64,000 bases of DNA from Comamonas thiooxydans (GCF_002157685.2 NZ_AP026738.1:4464001-4528000); one strand, 5' to 3'; positions 22,591 through 31,236 are shown, counted from the stretch's first letter. Notes: a model not told the origin generated them from the sequence alone. Numbers and translations: made by a program.

Positions 22591-22960
22591 TTTCAAGATC
22601 ACGCCAGAGCTGTTTCGCGCCGTCAATGCGCAGACCGATCAAGTGCTACGTGGCGGAAGAGAGCTGGCATTTGCCACCGGCATGCTTTTGAATGATGTGA
22701 TTGCAGTAAAGATACCCCGAAACGGCCTGCTCAAACGCATCATCAATAAGACCCAGAAAGTCAAAGGTGCCATTGAATTTGAGATTGCAGAATCTTCCGC
22801 CCCTGGTGAGATGCCCGCAACGCTGAGGGCTACCGCAACCGACAATGGAGAGGCTGGCAAACGAATCCGCGCCATGCCTATGTGCGACATACGCAACTTC
22901 GCGGCCGACCCATCCATGGCATCGATGAGGCGTCAAAGCAGCTGGATCGCAGCCATGTGA
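22562..22960 (+). pseudogene. Protein-like open frame, probably a remnant
   Basis: The plus strand carries an open stretch without an obvious start, reading FKITPELFRAVNAQTDQVL, GRELAFATGMLLNDVIAVKI and KVKGAIEFEIAESSAPGEM. The residue usage looks protein-like, but no family is recognised. It overlaps the 5' side of the portal relic on the other strand. It may be the end of another broken mobile-element gene. Confidence 0.3.
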
Positions 22961-23155
22961 AAACAGCACGCAAGCTTTGTCCAACAAGGACCACATGCTT
23001 GAAGTGAGCAAGTAAAAGCGCCTTCCACTTCATGAAAGAAATTTCTCTATCAAAAAACCTGCAAAAAATATTTCAGACTCAAATATTATTTCAATATGAG
23101 ACTTCAGACAGAGTATTTTTACATTTAAGACCTAGAACACAGTTAACAACAGTAT

Positions 23156-23923
23156 TCAAATAATTCCCATCAATATTGCACATCTGACGGCTTGCGCCCT
23201 GGTTCTTACTTGCATCTTTCCGTAAATATTTTTTATATGCGTTGACACAGTCAAAGGGCTTATTTGCAAGTAGGACGCAACCTCTAGAGAGCTTTTTCCT
23301 TGGGCTATCAATTTCAGTATTTCCACTTCTCTTTCAGTCAAAGACTCAAAGCTCTTGTGTTTGAAGATACTTTCCTCGTGAAAATTGGCCTTGAATATTT
23401 TGGGAATGAGTTTCTTCGCCACTACTGGAGATATAGCGGCTCCACCATTCGCAACCTCCAGCACAGCTTGCGAGTAGCTTCCAAACCATGAGTTCTTCAC
23501 TAGGTACCCAACAGCGCCTCTTTTAAGAGCATTCATGGCCGCATCGTCGTTTTCACTTGCAGAAATTGCAATGCTCAGCACGTCAGGCCTCTTTAGTTGG
23601 ATCGATTCCAGTAACTCGGTTCCCTGGCCTTCACCAAGAGACAGGTCAATGAGGAGCACGTCGAACTCTTGCAAAAAGATGTTCTTACGAGCCTCTCTAT
23701 AGCTGGAAGCCTGCCCTACCAGAAGAGTGCGCGGATCACGCATGAGCTCCTGCGAGATCACATTCCTGACATGGCTGTCTTCGTCAACCAGAAAGACTCG
23801 TACCGGCTGGTTCTGCTGCCCCCTCATGTCGGACGGCCACATGCGCCCAAAGACAGTGGATGTGACTTCTGCACTGCCTGCATCATCAAACCGCGAGCTC
23901 ATAAATGCGTCGGATAGATACAT
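23156..23923 (-). CDS. LuxR/NarL-type response regulator
   Basis: A 255-residue two-domain regulator. The receiver domain (about 40-160) has the acidic pair in VFLVDEDSHVRN, the phosphorylation site Asp in VLLIDLSLGEGQG and Lys in GYLVKNSW. The C-terminal LuxR helix-turn-helix (about 190-255) is SLTEREVEILKLIAQGKSSL, then VASYLQISPLTVSTHIKNIY. ATG 23923 has GGAG six bases upstream and is preferred to 23998. The gene lies 518 bp from, and divergent to, a secreted-protein cluster that it probably controls. No partner histidine kinase is nearby. Confidence 0.9.
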   Translation of the reverse strand: MYLSDAFMSSRFDDAGSAEVTSTVFGRMWPSDMRGQQNQPVRVFLVDEDSHVRNVISQELMRDPRTLLVGQASSYREARKNIFLQEFDVLLIDLSLGEGQGTELLESIQLKRPDVLSIAISASENDDAAMNALKRGAVGYLVKNSWFGSYSQAVLEVANGGAAISPVVAKKLIPKIFKANFHEESIFKHKSFESLTEREVEILKLIAQGKSSLEVASYLQISPLTVSTHIKNIYGKMQVRTRAQAVRCAILMGII

Positions 23924-24441
23924 GTGACACTCCATTTGATGAGTCGATTTTTGGGAATTTCGCGAAAAAATAGAATTCCTCCCATTAAAAATCCACAAAA
24001 AACAAATAATGAAAAATAAGGTTTAAATTCTTACAAATTAATACTGGAATACAAGGTATTAACTTAATTTCATCAAAAAATAGATGCAAACCCTTTATTT
24101 TTGAAACAATGGACATTAAAAATAAAAAGAAATATAGATTACACTTTTTAGCATTGTAAGAATTTTCCAACAAGCACTATTATTTCAATAGCACATCATC
24201 CACAAGCCACAACAAATCATTCATTTTTCTCATCATTTTAAATTCTTCAAAAAATATCTTTGAATGGGGTATTACTGTTTCTCCGTCGTTTTCTGAAACT
24301 GCCTTCACCGAAAGCAGTTTTGGAACGTAACAAAGCACTCCAGAACTTGTTGACGGTTAACACTGGCCTTTGCGAATTTGCATCGGTCTTTCGCTCACAC
24401 ACTCTCAGTTGTCTGAGAACTCGCTATTCAAAGGAATGATC
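23924..24441. promoter_or_regulatory. A/T-rich divergent regulatory region
   Basis: Over 500 bp, strikingly A/T-rich compared with the genome, separate the response-regulator gene from the secreted-protein gene. A dyad AAACTGC-11 nt-GCAGTTT (24296-24320) is a candidate regulator site, and a weak promoter TTGACG with GAATTT is seen near 24350-24380. Long A/T-rich divergent spaces are typical of genes silenced by nucleoid proteins such as H-NS/MvaT types. Confidence 0.5.
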
Positions 24442-25125
24442 ATGAAAAAGTCTCTGATTGCCATGGCGGTTATTGCGTTGGCTGGTGTTGCATCTGCTGC
24501 TGTGAGCGGCTCAAGCATCGCTGCCACAAACACGACGTCGAGCGCATCTTCAGCTACGGTGTCGGGTGCAGCCAGCTCGGGCAACGGTGCTGCGCTGAGC
24601 ATGAATAGTGCAACCTCCGGTGCAACTTCCAACGCCAATGCCGCTGGTGGTGGCATTGCTGTAGGCCCTTACGGTGCCGGTGGTGCTGCGGTCAGTGGTG
24701 GCGCAACGACCTACGGTAACGTGAAGAGCCTTTCTGCAACTTCGGGCAACGCTGTTGCGGGTGGCGGTGCTGCGACCAACGCTAACGCAGGTTCTGCGGC
24801 CCTGGCTGGCTATAGCGCAGGCCCCGTCAGCGGCGGAGCAGCTGGTGCGGCCACTTCGCACACAGCCAACCAAGTTGCCACTGGCGCTGGCCCTGGTGGC
24901 GGACTGTCCTATGTGAACAGCAATGCTGGCACCACTTCCGGTTATGGCGCAACTTCGGCTGCTATCTCTGGACCTAGCGGCGCATGGACCAACACCGGAT
25001 CGGGCGCAACTTCGGTGGGTACCGTCCATCAGAACGCTGGAGCATTTGGCAACGCTGGCTACTTCTCCAACGGCGGTGGCACCTCCGGTACTGCTGGTGC
25101 AGGCTCTACTGCCAATGCCAACTAA
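24442..25125 (+). CDS. Secreted low-complexity Gly/Ala/Ser/Thr/Asn-rich protein
   Basis: A 227-residue protein preceded by AAAGGA. MKKSLIAMAVIALAGVASAA is a signal peptide. The mature chain of about 200 residues is made almost only of G, A, S, T, N and V, with about ten aromatic residues spaced through it and no Cys, Asp, Glu or Arg; one Lys (GNVKSL) is its only strongly charged side chain. Imperfect units such as SGATS, GNAVAGGGAA and GGAAT recur. Such chains are typical of silk-like or amyloid-forming surface proteins. It is the first gene of a three-gene set and divergent from a LuxR-type regulator. No family is recognised. Confidence 0.8.
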   Translation: MKKSLIAMAVIALAGVASAAVSGSSIAATNTTSSASSATVSGAASSGNGAALSMNSATSGATSNANAAGGGIAVGPYGAGGAAVSGGATTYGNVKSLSATSGNAVAGGGAATNANAGSAALAGYSAGPVSGGAAGAATSHTANQVATGAGPGGGLSYVNSNAGTTSGYGATSAAISGPSGAWTNTGSGATSVGTVHQNAGAFGNAGYFSNGGGTSGTAGAGSTANAN

Positions 25126-25201
25126 GGCAGCTGTCCCAAGATAGTTGTGTTTGTCCCGGGCCTGGCTGCCTGGCCGGGCTCGGGCAACGTAGGAGCAAAG
25201 C

Positions 25202-25942
25202 ATGAAATTCTCAATAGCTCTGTTAAGTCTTTGCGTTCCTTTGTGCAGTTATGCGCAAAGTGCCGACAGCAGCGCGCAAAGCTCCTCTAGCTCCTCTTCC
25301 GTGGGGGCGCAACAGAATCAGTCGGTCACCATTGTCAATCCGGTCGTTGCCCCGGCGGAAAGTCGATCTGTATCCACGATGGACAGCAGATCCACTTCAA
25401 CCTCCGATCAAAACATCACAACGAACGGCACGACCACCCAGAACCTGAACAGCACTGTGTCCGGGACGTCCAAGAACATTGTGGAGTACACCGGTACTTA
25501 CACCATGAAGAACGTTCCCAGCGTGAACGGCCCCAATCTCACAACCAGCAATGACACCTGTATGGGCAGCAGCAGCGGCAGTGCCAACGGCCCTGGCTTT
25601 GGCGTGAGCTTCGGCACAACCTGGACGGACGAGCATTGCAAACGCCTGAAAATGAGCCGTGAGCTCTGGAACAAGGGCATGAAGGCTGCCTCGCTGGCAA
25701 TGGACTGCATGGATCCTGCCGCTCGCGTGGCACTGGAGATCACGGGTTCGAAATGCCCGCAATCCATGACCGTAGAAGAGCGCCGGAACAACTACGGGCC
25801 GGATGCTTCGGCACAAGGTAGCCCTACTCCCGCTTCAGCGCCCGCAGAGGTTCAGTCAAGTTTGACACCTGAAGCCCCTCGGCCCTCGCTTGTAACATCT
25901 GTGATGGAAGATCCACGTACAGCACAGCTGTACGACAATTAG
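25202..25942 (+). CDS. Secreted Ser-rich protein with a four-Cys domain
   Basis: A 246-residue protein, with GTAGGAGC before the ATG. MKFSIALLSLCVPLCSYA is a signal peptide. The mature N-terminus is Ser/Thr/Asn/Gln-rich and disordered-looking (SADSSAQSSSSSSSVGAQQN). A folded part follows at about 95-195 with four Cys (DTCMGS, EHCKRL, MDCMDP, SKCPQS), including KMSRELWNKGMKAASLAMDC. The tail is Pro-rich. It lies 76 nt after the low-complexity gene and is probably co-transcribed with it, as an accessory or assembly factor. No known family. Confidence 0.75.
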   Translation: MKFSIALLSLCVPLCSYAQSADSSAQSSSSSSSVGAQQNQSVTIVNPVVAPAESRSVSTMDSRSTSTSDQNITTNGTTTQNLNSTVSGTSKNIVEYTGTYTMKNVPSVNGPNLTTSNDTCMGSSSGSANGPGFGVSFGTTWTDEHCKRLKMSRELWNKGMKAASLAMDCMDPAARVALEITGSKCPQSMTVEERRNNYGPDASAQGSPTPASAPAEVQSSLTPEAPRPSLVTSVMEDPRTAQLYDN

Positions 25943-25972
25943 TGGGCTTGATTCCTAATCTAGGAGGCCGCT

Positions 25973-26305
25973 ATGGGCAAGACTCTAGCTCTTTTAGCGA
26001 TTGCACTATGTTGCGCTTCGTCTTTGGCTGCACCTGACTCCAGGGTCATCAATGAACCGCTGAGCATTCAACGCCAGATCTTCGGGAGTGGCGAGCAAGG
26101 TGCAGCAGGCTCGCAGCAAGCCGAGCCGGTGGGCGACTATGGCGTCTGGCATGTGCCCCAGTACCTGCCTGGCTACCCGACTGCAGCAACGATATGGCCC
26201 CGTGCTATCCCTGTGAAATGCAAGGACAGGCAGTGCGAAGGCTATGTGATCACCCCGCAGATGGGGCCAGGTGAGTACCTGTTTTTCGTGCCTACAAGTG
26301 AATAG
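25973..26305 (+). CDS. Small secreted protein, third gene of the cluster
   Basis: A 110-residue protein that follows 30 nt after the gene before, with CTAGGAGG as ribosome site. MGKTLALLAIALCCASSLAA is a signal peptide. The mature part of about 90 residues has a Pro/Tyr/Trp-rich segment (YGVWHVPQYLPGYPTAATIW) and a CKDRQCEG pair that may form a disulfide. Together with the two genes upstream it makes a secreted three-protein set. Function unknown. Confidence 0.72.
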   Translation: MGKTLALLAIALCCASSLAAPDSRVINEPLSIQRQIFGSGEQGAAGSQQAEPVGDYGVWHVPQYLPGYPTAATIWPRAIPVKCKDRQCEGYVITPQMGPGEYLFFVPTSE

Positions 26306-26363
26306 ACTGGTCAAAGGCATCACAGGACGGCAGCACCCCATTGGTGCTGACAGCAACTCACCT

Positions 26364-26393
26364 AACAAGGGCGGGCTTCAACCCGCCCTTGTT
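26364..26393 (+). terminator. Perfect 12-bp hairpin after the secreted-protein cluster
   Basis: AACAAGGGCGGG-CTTCAA-CCCGCCCTTGTT lies 59 nt after the last stop codon. There is no clean T-run, so it may stabilise the 3' end of the message or act as a weak terminator. Confidence 0.6.
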
Positions 26394-26567
26394 GATTGGT
26401 GCTTTGCAAATGTGCAGCCACTCAGCACTGGCAGCGACACCAAGCGAAGTACCTGCTGACAAATCGACCCAGCTTCTACCCATGTCGACATCATGGGCGC
26501 AACGCGTTTTCCCCAAAGGAACGCCACAACAATTTTTTGCGCCTAAATATCGAATACAATCCGCATC

Positions 26568-26632
26568 CCTCCAGGGTAAGTGCAGGGAATTGAAATCCCC
26601 GCAGCAGGGTGTTCCGGTCCAATCCGGCACGA
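26568..26632 (+). pseudogene. Degenerate tRNA-Leu-like relic
   Basis: The stretch aligns by eye with tRNA-Leu(CAA): GGTAAGTGCAGGGA like the D-arm exit, loop ATTGAAA with stem GGGA/TCCC, GCAGCAGGGTG like the variable arm, and TTCCGGTCCAATCCGGCA like the T-arm (C for T and A for G in the T-loop). The acceptor ends do not pair, so it is not a functional tRNA. It may mark an old integration junction of a tRNA-Leu-targeting element. Confidence 0.45.
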
Positions 26633-27016
26633 CATACCCAAGCCGAGAAGGCAGCTTCGCTCCATCCAGCCTTCCGTTCTCCACGCGAAAAGCCGGCGCA
26701 TCAATTACGCACAGCCCCATGCCTTTCCCTTGCCGGGATAAAGCAGGGTCTCTCTTGCTCGCTCATCTTTTCGAAGTTGCACTGCCACTGTGCATAACTT
26801 TGCACAATCTGGTGCGGATCCATGCCTTGCAATGCCATGCCTGGCACCGACGACATCGCCCATCTGGCAAACATCCATTCGCTTCAAGCCAATAGCACAT
26901 AGCTGCTCACCTGGGTCATTTCTCTCTGAAAAATGCCTTTTTCGCATCGCGGCACTTGTACTGTCAACGAGATCCATTGCTGTCAATCCGAGCAACCCAG
27001 GCTTGAGTCAAGCCAC

Positions 27017-27048
27017 AAAAAAAGCGCTGTCCATGACAGCGCTTTTTT
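27017..27048. terminator. Strong bidirectional terminator
   Basis: A perfect hairpin AAAAAAGCGCTGTC-CAT-GACAGCGCTTTTTT, with a T-run in both directions. It separates the accessory region from the minus-strand gene at 27190-27408. Confidence 0.88.
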
Positions 27049-27189
27049 CCACAGATCATGTGGATATGATTGTGGATATTCAGTGAAATCCTGGTGATAA
27101 CAGCACACAAGCCCTTGTACTTGCGGGTTGAAAGGTAGGTTGCCTCCAAATCAGGCAATTGCAATTCAAGGGTTAACCCTTTGGTCCAT

Positions 27190-27408
27190 TCAGAGCTGGC
27201 GCCGGATCACCATACGCCCCGACTCGGTGATATGCCAGTGCTTTTCTGCATCCTGCTCCACCAGCCCCCGCTCCAGCAGGCGCTTGGAAAGATATTCCTT
27301 GGCGGCAGACCACAGGGAGACATCCTCGCCCAGCTCCAGTTTCTTGAGTGTTTCCAATTCATCGACCGTAGGTTCATACACAGGTGCGCGATAGACTGCG
27401 GTTTGCAT
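27190..27408 (-). CDS. Small conserved-looking protein, winged-helix type
   Basis: A 72-residue protein with GGAGAAG 8 nt before the ATG at 27408. After a short extended N-terminus it reads PTVDELETLKKLELGEDVSL, WSAAKEYLSKRLLERGLVEQ and KHWHITESGRMVIRR. The last part is a winged-helix ending of the type found in small PadR/MarR-like domains, so it may bind nucleic acid. The open frame continues back to 27537, so a longer form cannot be excluded. The gene stands alone. Confidence 0.62.
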   Translation of the reverse strand: MQTAVYRAPVYEPTVDELETLKKLELGEDVSLWSAAKEYLSKRLLERGLVEQDAEKHWHITESGRMVIRRQL

Positions 27409-27607
27409 GGTGACTTCTCCTAAGCTCGTGCGATGACTGGCCGCTTCGGCTCCGAAGCGCCTGAGAGCCAAGATAAACCTGTCATCTGCGACGCGCAATA
27501 GCTGCACGCCTGCTTTACCTTTATTCACCCAACCCATACCCCACCCTCACAGAGCTGGCAGCCTGGCAACAGGCTGTCAGCTCATTATTCAGGAGCTGAC
27601 TACCCTT

Positions 27608-27997
27608 ATGCTGTATGCGCTTGCTGTACTTTTTGCCTTTCAGCTACTGGGGGAGTTTTTGGCCCGCGTCACGGGCCTGCCCCTGCCCGGCGCGCTGATC
27701 GGCATCCTGCTTTTGCTGCTGGGCCTGCTGTTTTACAAACGCCTACCCAAGACACTGGAAGATACTGCTCAGGTTCTGTTGCAGAACATGATGCTGCTTT
27801 TCATCCCCGTCATTGCAGGCGTAATGTTGGAATTCGATCACCTGCGCCGCGAATGGCTGCCGTTTGTGCTGGCCTGCATTGCCGGAGCTGCCATCACATT
27901 CACCGCAACCGCCCTCACCTTCCGCTTCTGCCTGCAGCTCCAGCGCACTCGCAAGCCGGATGACGAACCCGCAGCAAGACAGGAGCAGAGCTTATGA
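27608..27997 (+). CDS. CidA/LrgA family membrane protein
   Basis: A 129-residue inner-membrane protein with four predicted helices; LLGEFLARVTGLPLPGALIG and LLQNMMLLFIPVIAGVMLEF are the family signature. LrgA/CidA proteins are holin-like and act with LrgB/CidB in murein hydrolase control or as a small-organic-acid (pyruvate-type) transporter. The ATG at 27608 is used, and the end overlaps the lrgB-type gene by 4 nt (ATGA), so both are translated together. Confidence 0.9.
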   Translation: MLYALAVLFAFQLLGEFLARVTGLPLPGALIGILLLLLGLLFYKRLPKTLEDTAQVLLQNMMLLFIPVIAGVMLEFDHLRREWLPFVLACIAGAAITFTATALTFRFCLQLQRTRKPDDEPAARQEQSL

Positions 27998-28734
27998 GCA
28001 CACCCCTGCTTGAGCGCCTGCACACCGCCTGGCTGAGCCTGGCCCAAGGCTCGCCCCTGCCCTGGCTGGTGCTGACCATGCTGGTCTATCTGGCGGCCAT
28101 GGCCATCTACAGGAAAAGCGGCAACCGCCCCATGCTGATTCCGGTGTTTACCGGCGTGGTCGTCATCGTCGCGATTCTGTTGCTCACAGGCACGCCTTAT
28201 GAAACCTATCGCAGCGGCGTATCCCTGCTGGGTCTGATGATAGGCCCGGCTACCGTGGCACTGGCCATCCCGCTCTACGCCCAACGCGAGCGCATCCGTC
28301 AGCTGTGGCTGCCCATCAGCGTGGCACTGCTGGTGGGCTGTCTGGTCGCCCTGTGTTCGGCGCTGGGCATTGCCTGGGCCTTTGGCGGCTCGCAAGCTAC
28401 GCTGATCGCCGTGGCACCCAAGTCGGCCACCATTCCCATCGCCCTGCCCATGGCCGAGCGTTTTGGAGGGACACCCTCGCTGGCCGCCGTGGCCGTGGCC
28501 ATTACCGGCATCAGCGGCACCATGATGGCACCGCTGCTGTGCCGCGTCCTGCGTCTCAAGGATCCTGCGGTTCAAGGCTTTGCCATAGGACTTACGGCCC
28601 ATGCGATTGGCACGGCACGCGCCATTCAGCTCAACCCCACGGCCGCCGCGTTCTCCGCTCTGGCCATGGGTTTGAACGGCGTGGCCACGGCTGTGCTGAT
28701 GCCACTGGTGCTGGCCATTACCCCCTGGATTTAA
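27994..28734 (+). CDS. LrgB/CidB family membrane protein
   Basis: A 246-residue protein with about seven hydrophobic segments, the membrane partner of the LrgA/CidA protein. Family features seen: FTGVVVIVAILLLTGTPYETY, LLGLMIGPATVALAIPLYAQ, VAPKSATIPIALPMAERFGG and HAIGTARAIQLNPTAAAFSA. The start overlaps the preceding gene by 4 nt. A hairpin with T-runs follows, shared with the convergent EamA gene. Confidence 0.92.
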   Translation: MSTPLLERLHTAWLSLAQGSPLPWLVLTMLVYLAAMAIYRKSGNRPMLIPVFTGVVVIVAILLLTGTPYETYRSGVSLLGLMIGPATVALAIPLYAQRERIRQLWLPISVALLVGCLVALCSALGIAWAFGGSQATLIAVAPKSATIPIALPMAERFGGTPSLAAVAVAITGISGTMMAPLLCRVLRLKDPAVQGFAIGLTAHAIGTARAIQLNPTAAAFSALAMGLNGVATAVLMPLVLAITPWI

Positions 28735-28737
28735 AAC

Positions 28738-28781
28738 AATAGCTGCTGGCGCTTGATGCATAACCGCTGGCAGCTATTTTT
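28738..28781. terminator. Bidirectional terminator between lrgB-like and EamA genes
   Basis: AATAGCTGC (28738-28746) and GCAGCTATT (28770-28778) form a 9-bp stem followed by TTTTTG, and the AAAACA on the other side serves the reverse strand. The AATAGCTGCtgGCGCTTGAT sequence resembles a repeat common in Comamonadaceae intergenic regions. Confidence 0.65.
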
Positions 28782-29724
28782 GACTAGGCTTGCGCTCGCT
28801 ACGCCGGTAGGCTGCAAGCGCCCCCAGAATCAGCACCATCCCCAACCACTGCGCCGGCAGCGGCTTGGCACCAAACCAGAGCAGATCCACCAGCAAGGCC
28901 ATGACAGGGTAGATAAAGGACAAGCCAGCGATCGCCTGCGCCTGCAGTCTTTGAAATGCCGTGTACATCAGTGTGTACATCCAGGCCGTGTGCACCAGGC
29001 CCAGCACCAGCACCGCAGCCCAGACCTTGGGACTGAAGAGTGCCTGGGCGCGCAGCTCCCACACCCAGGGCAGCAAGCTCAGCACACCAAGCAGCATCTG
29101 CAGCATGGCGATCTGCGCTGGCGCAAGCCGCCTGAGCCGCTGGGTGGCCAAGGTGGCCAGGGCATAAAGACTGGCTGCCAGCAGTGCCAGCACAATGCCC
29201 AAGGATTGCCCGTGCGACGCCTGCTGATCAGTCAGCCCGACCAGGCCGCTGCTCAAGCCCACGCCTACCAGCGCCAATAGCAGCCAGGGCAGCCGATTGA
29301 GCGGCAAAGGCTCGCCCTGCAGCAGAGCCGCCAGCAGCAACAGCAAGAAGGGCTGTACGTGATAGACCACCGTGGCAATGGCAATGCCGCTGTATTCATA
29401 GGCACGAAACAGGCACAGCCAATTGACGATAAGCGCCGCAGCCCCCAGCAGCAGCCAGGCGCTCTCGCGCCAGGTCGGCCTGGACCACTGGCCCGACCAC
29501 CACACCCAGGCCGCCAGCCCGAGTCCGCCGAGCAGACAACGCAACCACACCACCCACAGCACGGGCAGGCCGCTCTCCACCACCAGCAGGCCGATGGTTC
29601 CGGAAAGCGCCATGGCCAGCACCATGCGCCAGCTACCGCCGGCTGCTGCATTGGGCGGCGAGGTGGTGGCCAAAGCCGGCTTGGAGGCCTGCACTTGCAA
29701 AGAGGAAGATGTCTGGGAAGTCAT
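28774..29724 (-). CDS. EamA/DMT-family permease
   Basis: A 316-residue inner-membrane exporter of the drug/metabolite transporter superfamily with ten hydrophobic helices in two EamA repeats. The first repeat includes MVLAMALSGTIGLLVVESGL and the second LALLAASLYALATLATQRLR. Met 29724 is preferred to 29742. It is divergent from a LysR-type regulator at 29812, which probably controls it. The substrate, often an amino acid or metabolite, cannot be inferred. Confidence 0.85.
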   Translation of the reverse strand: MTSQTSSSLQVQASKPALATTSPPNAAAGGSWRMVLAMALSGTIGLLVVESGLPVLWVVWLRCLLGGLGLAAWVWWSGQWSRPTWRESAWLLLGAAALIVNWLCLFRAYEYSGIAIATVVYHVQPFLLLLLAALLQGEPLPLNRLPWLLLALVGVGLSSGLVGLTDQQASHGQSLGIVLALLAASLYALATLATQRLRRLAPAQIAMLQMLLGVLSLLPWVWELRAQALFSPKVWAAVLVLGLVHTAWMYTLMYTAFQRLQAQAIAGLSFIYPVMALLVDLLWFGAKPLPAQWLGMVLILGALAAYRRSERKPSQK

Positions 29725-29811
29725 GATGGCATGGTCCCTCAATCACTTTCAAGCATCAATACAGCTCTATTCCACTTACTATTACCTATAGATCAACAAT
29801 CAAGCTGAACC

Positions 29812-30756
29812 ATGAGCACAGAGCCCGGCCTGCTTCCTGAAATGCTGGTTTTCGCCAAGGTGGTGGAGCTGCGCAGCTTTGCCGCCGCCGCACGGCAGCT
29901 GGATCTGACCACCTCGGCCGTCAGCCGCAGCGTGGGCCGGCTCGAAGCCCACTGGGGCGTGCAACTGCTGCACCGCACAACCCGCTCCCTGTCCCTGACC
30001 GAGCTCGGAGCCGAGGTCTATGCCGCCTGCAGCCAGCTGGCACAGACGGCCAGCGATATCCACGCCATCGCCGGCCATTACAGCGGCGTGCCGCGCGGCA
30101 CGGTGCGACTGACGGCACCGACCATCTTTGGGGAAATCTGGCTCAGTGCCCAGTTGCCTGCACTGCGCCGCCAATGGCCCGAGCTTGAGGTCGCCGTCAG
30201 CCTCAGCGACCAGATGCAGGACCTGGCGCAGCAAGGTCTGGATCTGGCCATCCGCCTGACCCGGCCCGAACAGCTACCGCCGCATATGGTGGCGCGCGAG
30301 CTGCGCCAGGTGCGCTACATCGCCGTGGCCTCGCCGGCCTACCTCAGGGGTCTGATCAAGCCGCCCGAGCATCCACAAGAGCTGGGACCCGAGCATGGCG
30401 TGGCATGCATCACGCTGGGCTATGGCGACTTTCAGAGCCGGCTGCAATGGGTGCACAGCCAAGATCGCAGCCCGGCGCCCGCAGTGACCGAAGTCGCCGT
30501 TCACTCTCCTTTGTCCATGGACAGCAGCACGGGCATCATCAATCTGGCGCTGCAGCACCAGGGTATAGGCCTGGTGGCAGACTTTGCCGCCCAGGCCGTG
30601 CTGAGCAGCGGCGCGCTGGTACAGGTGCTGCCCGACTGGCAGTTGACGGGCAACTACGCGCCGCGCACCGCTTATGCGCTGTATATGCCCTCGCGCCACC
30701 TGCCGCTCAAGGTGCGGGCGCTGATTGATCACCTAGTCGAGGCCGGCAAGCATTAA
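29812..30756 (+). CDS. LysR-family transcriptional regulator
   Basis: A 314-residue regulator. The N-terminal winged helix is clear (MLVFAKVVELRSFAAAARQL, then TSAVSRSVGRLEAHWGVQLL), and the C-terminal effector domain follows from residue about 90, with the pattern of the CrgA-like subgroup (DLAIRLTRPEQLPPHMVARE). The gene is divergent from the EamA exporter with an 87-bp space, the usual layout for a regulator and its target. Confidence 0.92.
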   Translation: MSTEPGLLPEMLVFAKVVELRSFAAAARQLDLTTSAVSRSVGRLEAHWGVQLLHRTTRSLSLTELGAEVYAACSQLAQTASDIHAIAGHYSGVPRGTVRLTAPTIFGEIWLSAQLPALRRQWPELEVAVSLSDQMQDLAQQGLDLAIRLTRPEQLPPHMVARELRQVRYIAVASPAYLRGLIKPPEHPQELGPEHGVACITLGYGDFQSRLQWVHSQDRSPAPAVTEVAVHSPLSMDSSTGIINLALQHQGIGLVADFAAQAVLSSGALVQVLPDWQLTGNYAPRTAYALYMPSRHLPLKVRALIDHLVEAGKH

Positions 30757-30765
30757 ACCCGTAAC

Positions 30766-31236
30766 TCAAGCTGGCCCAATCGCAGCCGCCTGATGGTCAG
30801 CCGCATCGGCAGTCGCTGCAGCGGCTTGTGGCCAGAAAAGAGCCCGCACTTCGGCGCTGGCATAAGGCAGGATCAGCGCCATCCCGCTCAGCATCCCGCC
30901 CGCACCAGCAGCTGCATCACCCACACCCGATTGCAAAATCGGCCCCGTAAAACAGGACAACAGCAAGCCGGCTAGCGTCGAGCTGATAGCCAGACTCGGC
31001 GCCCAGCTCCTGAAGCGCAGTTGCCCGTAAAAAGAAGCCAGCGTAGTCACAACCACCACCGCCATGGCCAGCCATACCCCTGGCGGATAACTCTTGATGC
31101 CACCGAACTGCACCATGCTGTCATACACCGACTTCAGACTCGCCGGGATCAGCGCAGAAAAGGAATCCAGGCACAGGCCCGCCACAGGGATGAGCATGGA
31201 GGCAAGAACAATGGCCCGGTATGTTGATTTCTTCAA
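30766..31236 (-). CDS. Unknown membrane protein with four helices
   Basis: A 156-residue protein with four predicted membrane segments (AIVLASMLIPVAGLCLDSF; PPGVWLAMAVVVVTTLASFY; WAPSLAISSTLAGLLLSCFT; GGMLSGMALILPYASAEVRA) and a Lys/Thr start. No family is recognised. It converges with the LysR gene, only 10 bp from its stop. It stands alone with the promoter in the 390-bp region to its right. Confidence 0.65.
   Translation of the reverse strand: MKKSTYRAIVLASMLIPVAGLCLDSFSALIPASLKSVYDSMVQFGGIKSYPPGVWLAMAVVVVTTLASFYGQLRFRSWAPSLAISSTLAGLLLSCFTGPILQSGVGDAAAGAGGMLSGMALILPYASAEVRALFWPQAAAATADAADHQAAAIGPA

Larger units (their letters stand above)
26394..27189. other. Intergenic region with tRNA relic and terminator, no gene seen
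   Basis: About 800 bp without a supported gene. It contains a degenerate tRNA-Leu-like sequence (26568-26632), a strong bidirectional terminator (27017-27048) and, just after it, two copies of TGTGGATAT (27060-27081) that resemble DnaA boxes. Open frames in it lack ribosome sites and conserved features. Confidence 0.5.

Noticed and set aside
24550..25203. Minus-strand Ser/Cys/Arg-rich frame opposite the secreted low-complexity gene
   Set aside because: It is the antisense of GCN-rich codons; the plus-strand protein has a signal peptide and RBS.
26341..26895. 184-codon plus-strand frame
   Set aside because: It runs through a perfect hairpin and the tRNA-like relic and has no protein-like signature.
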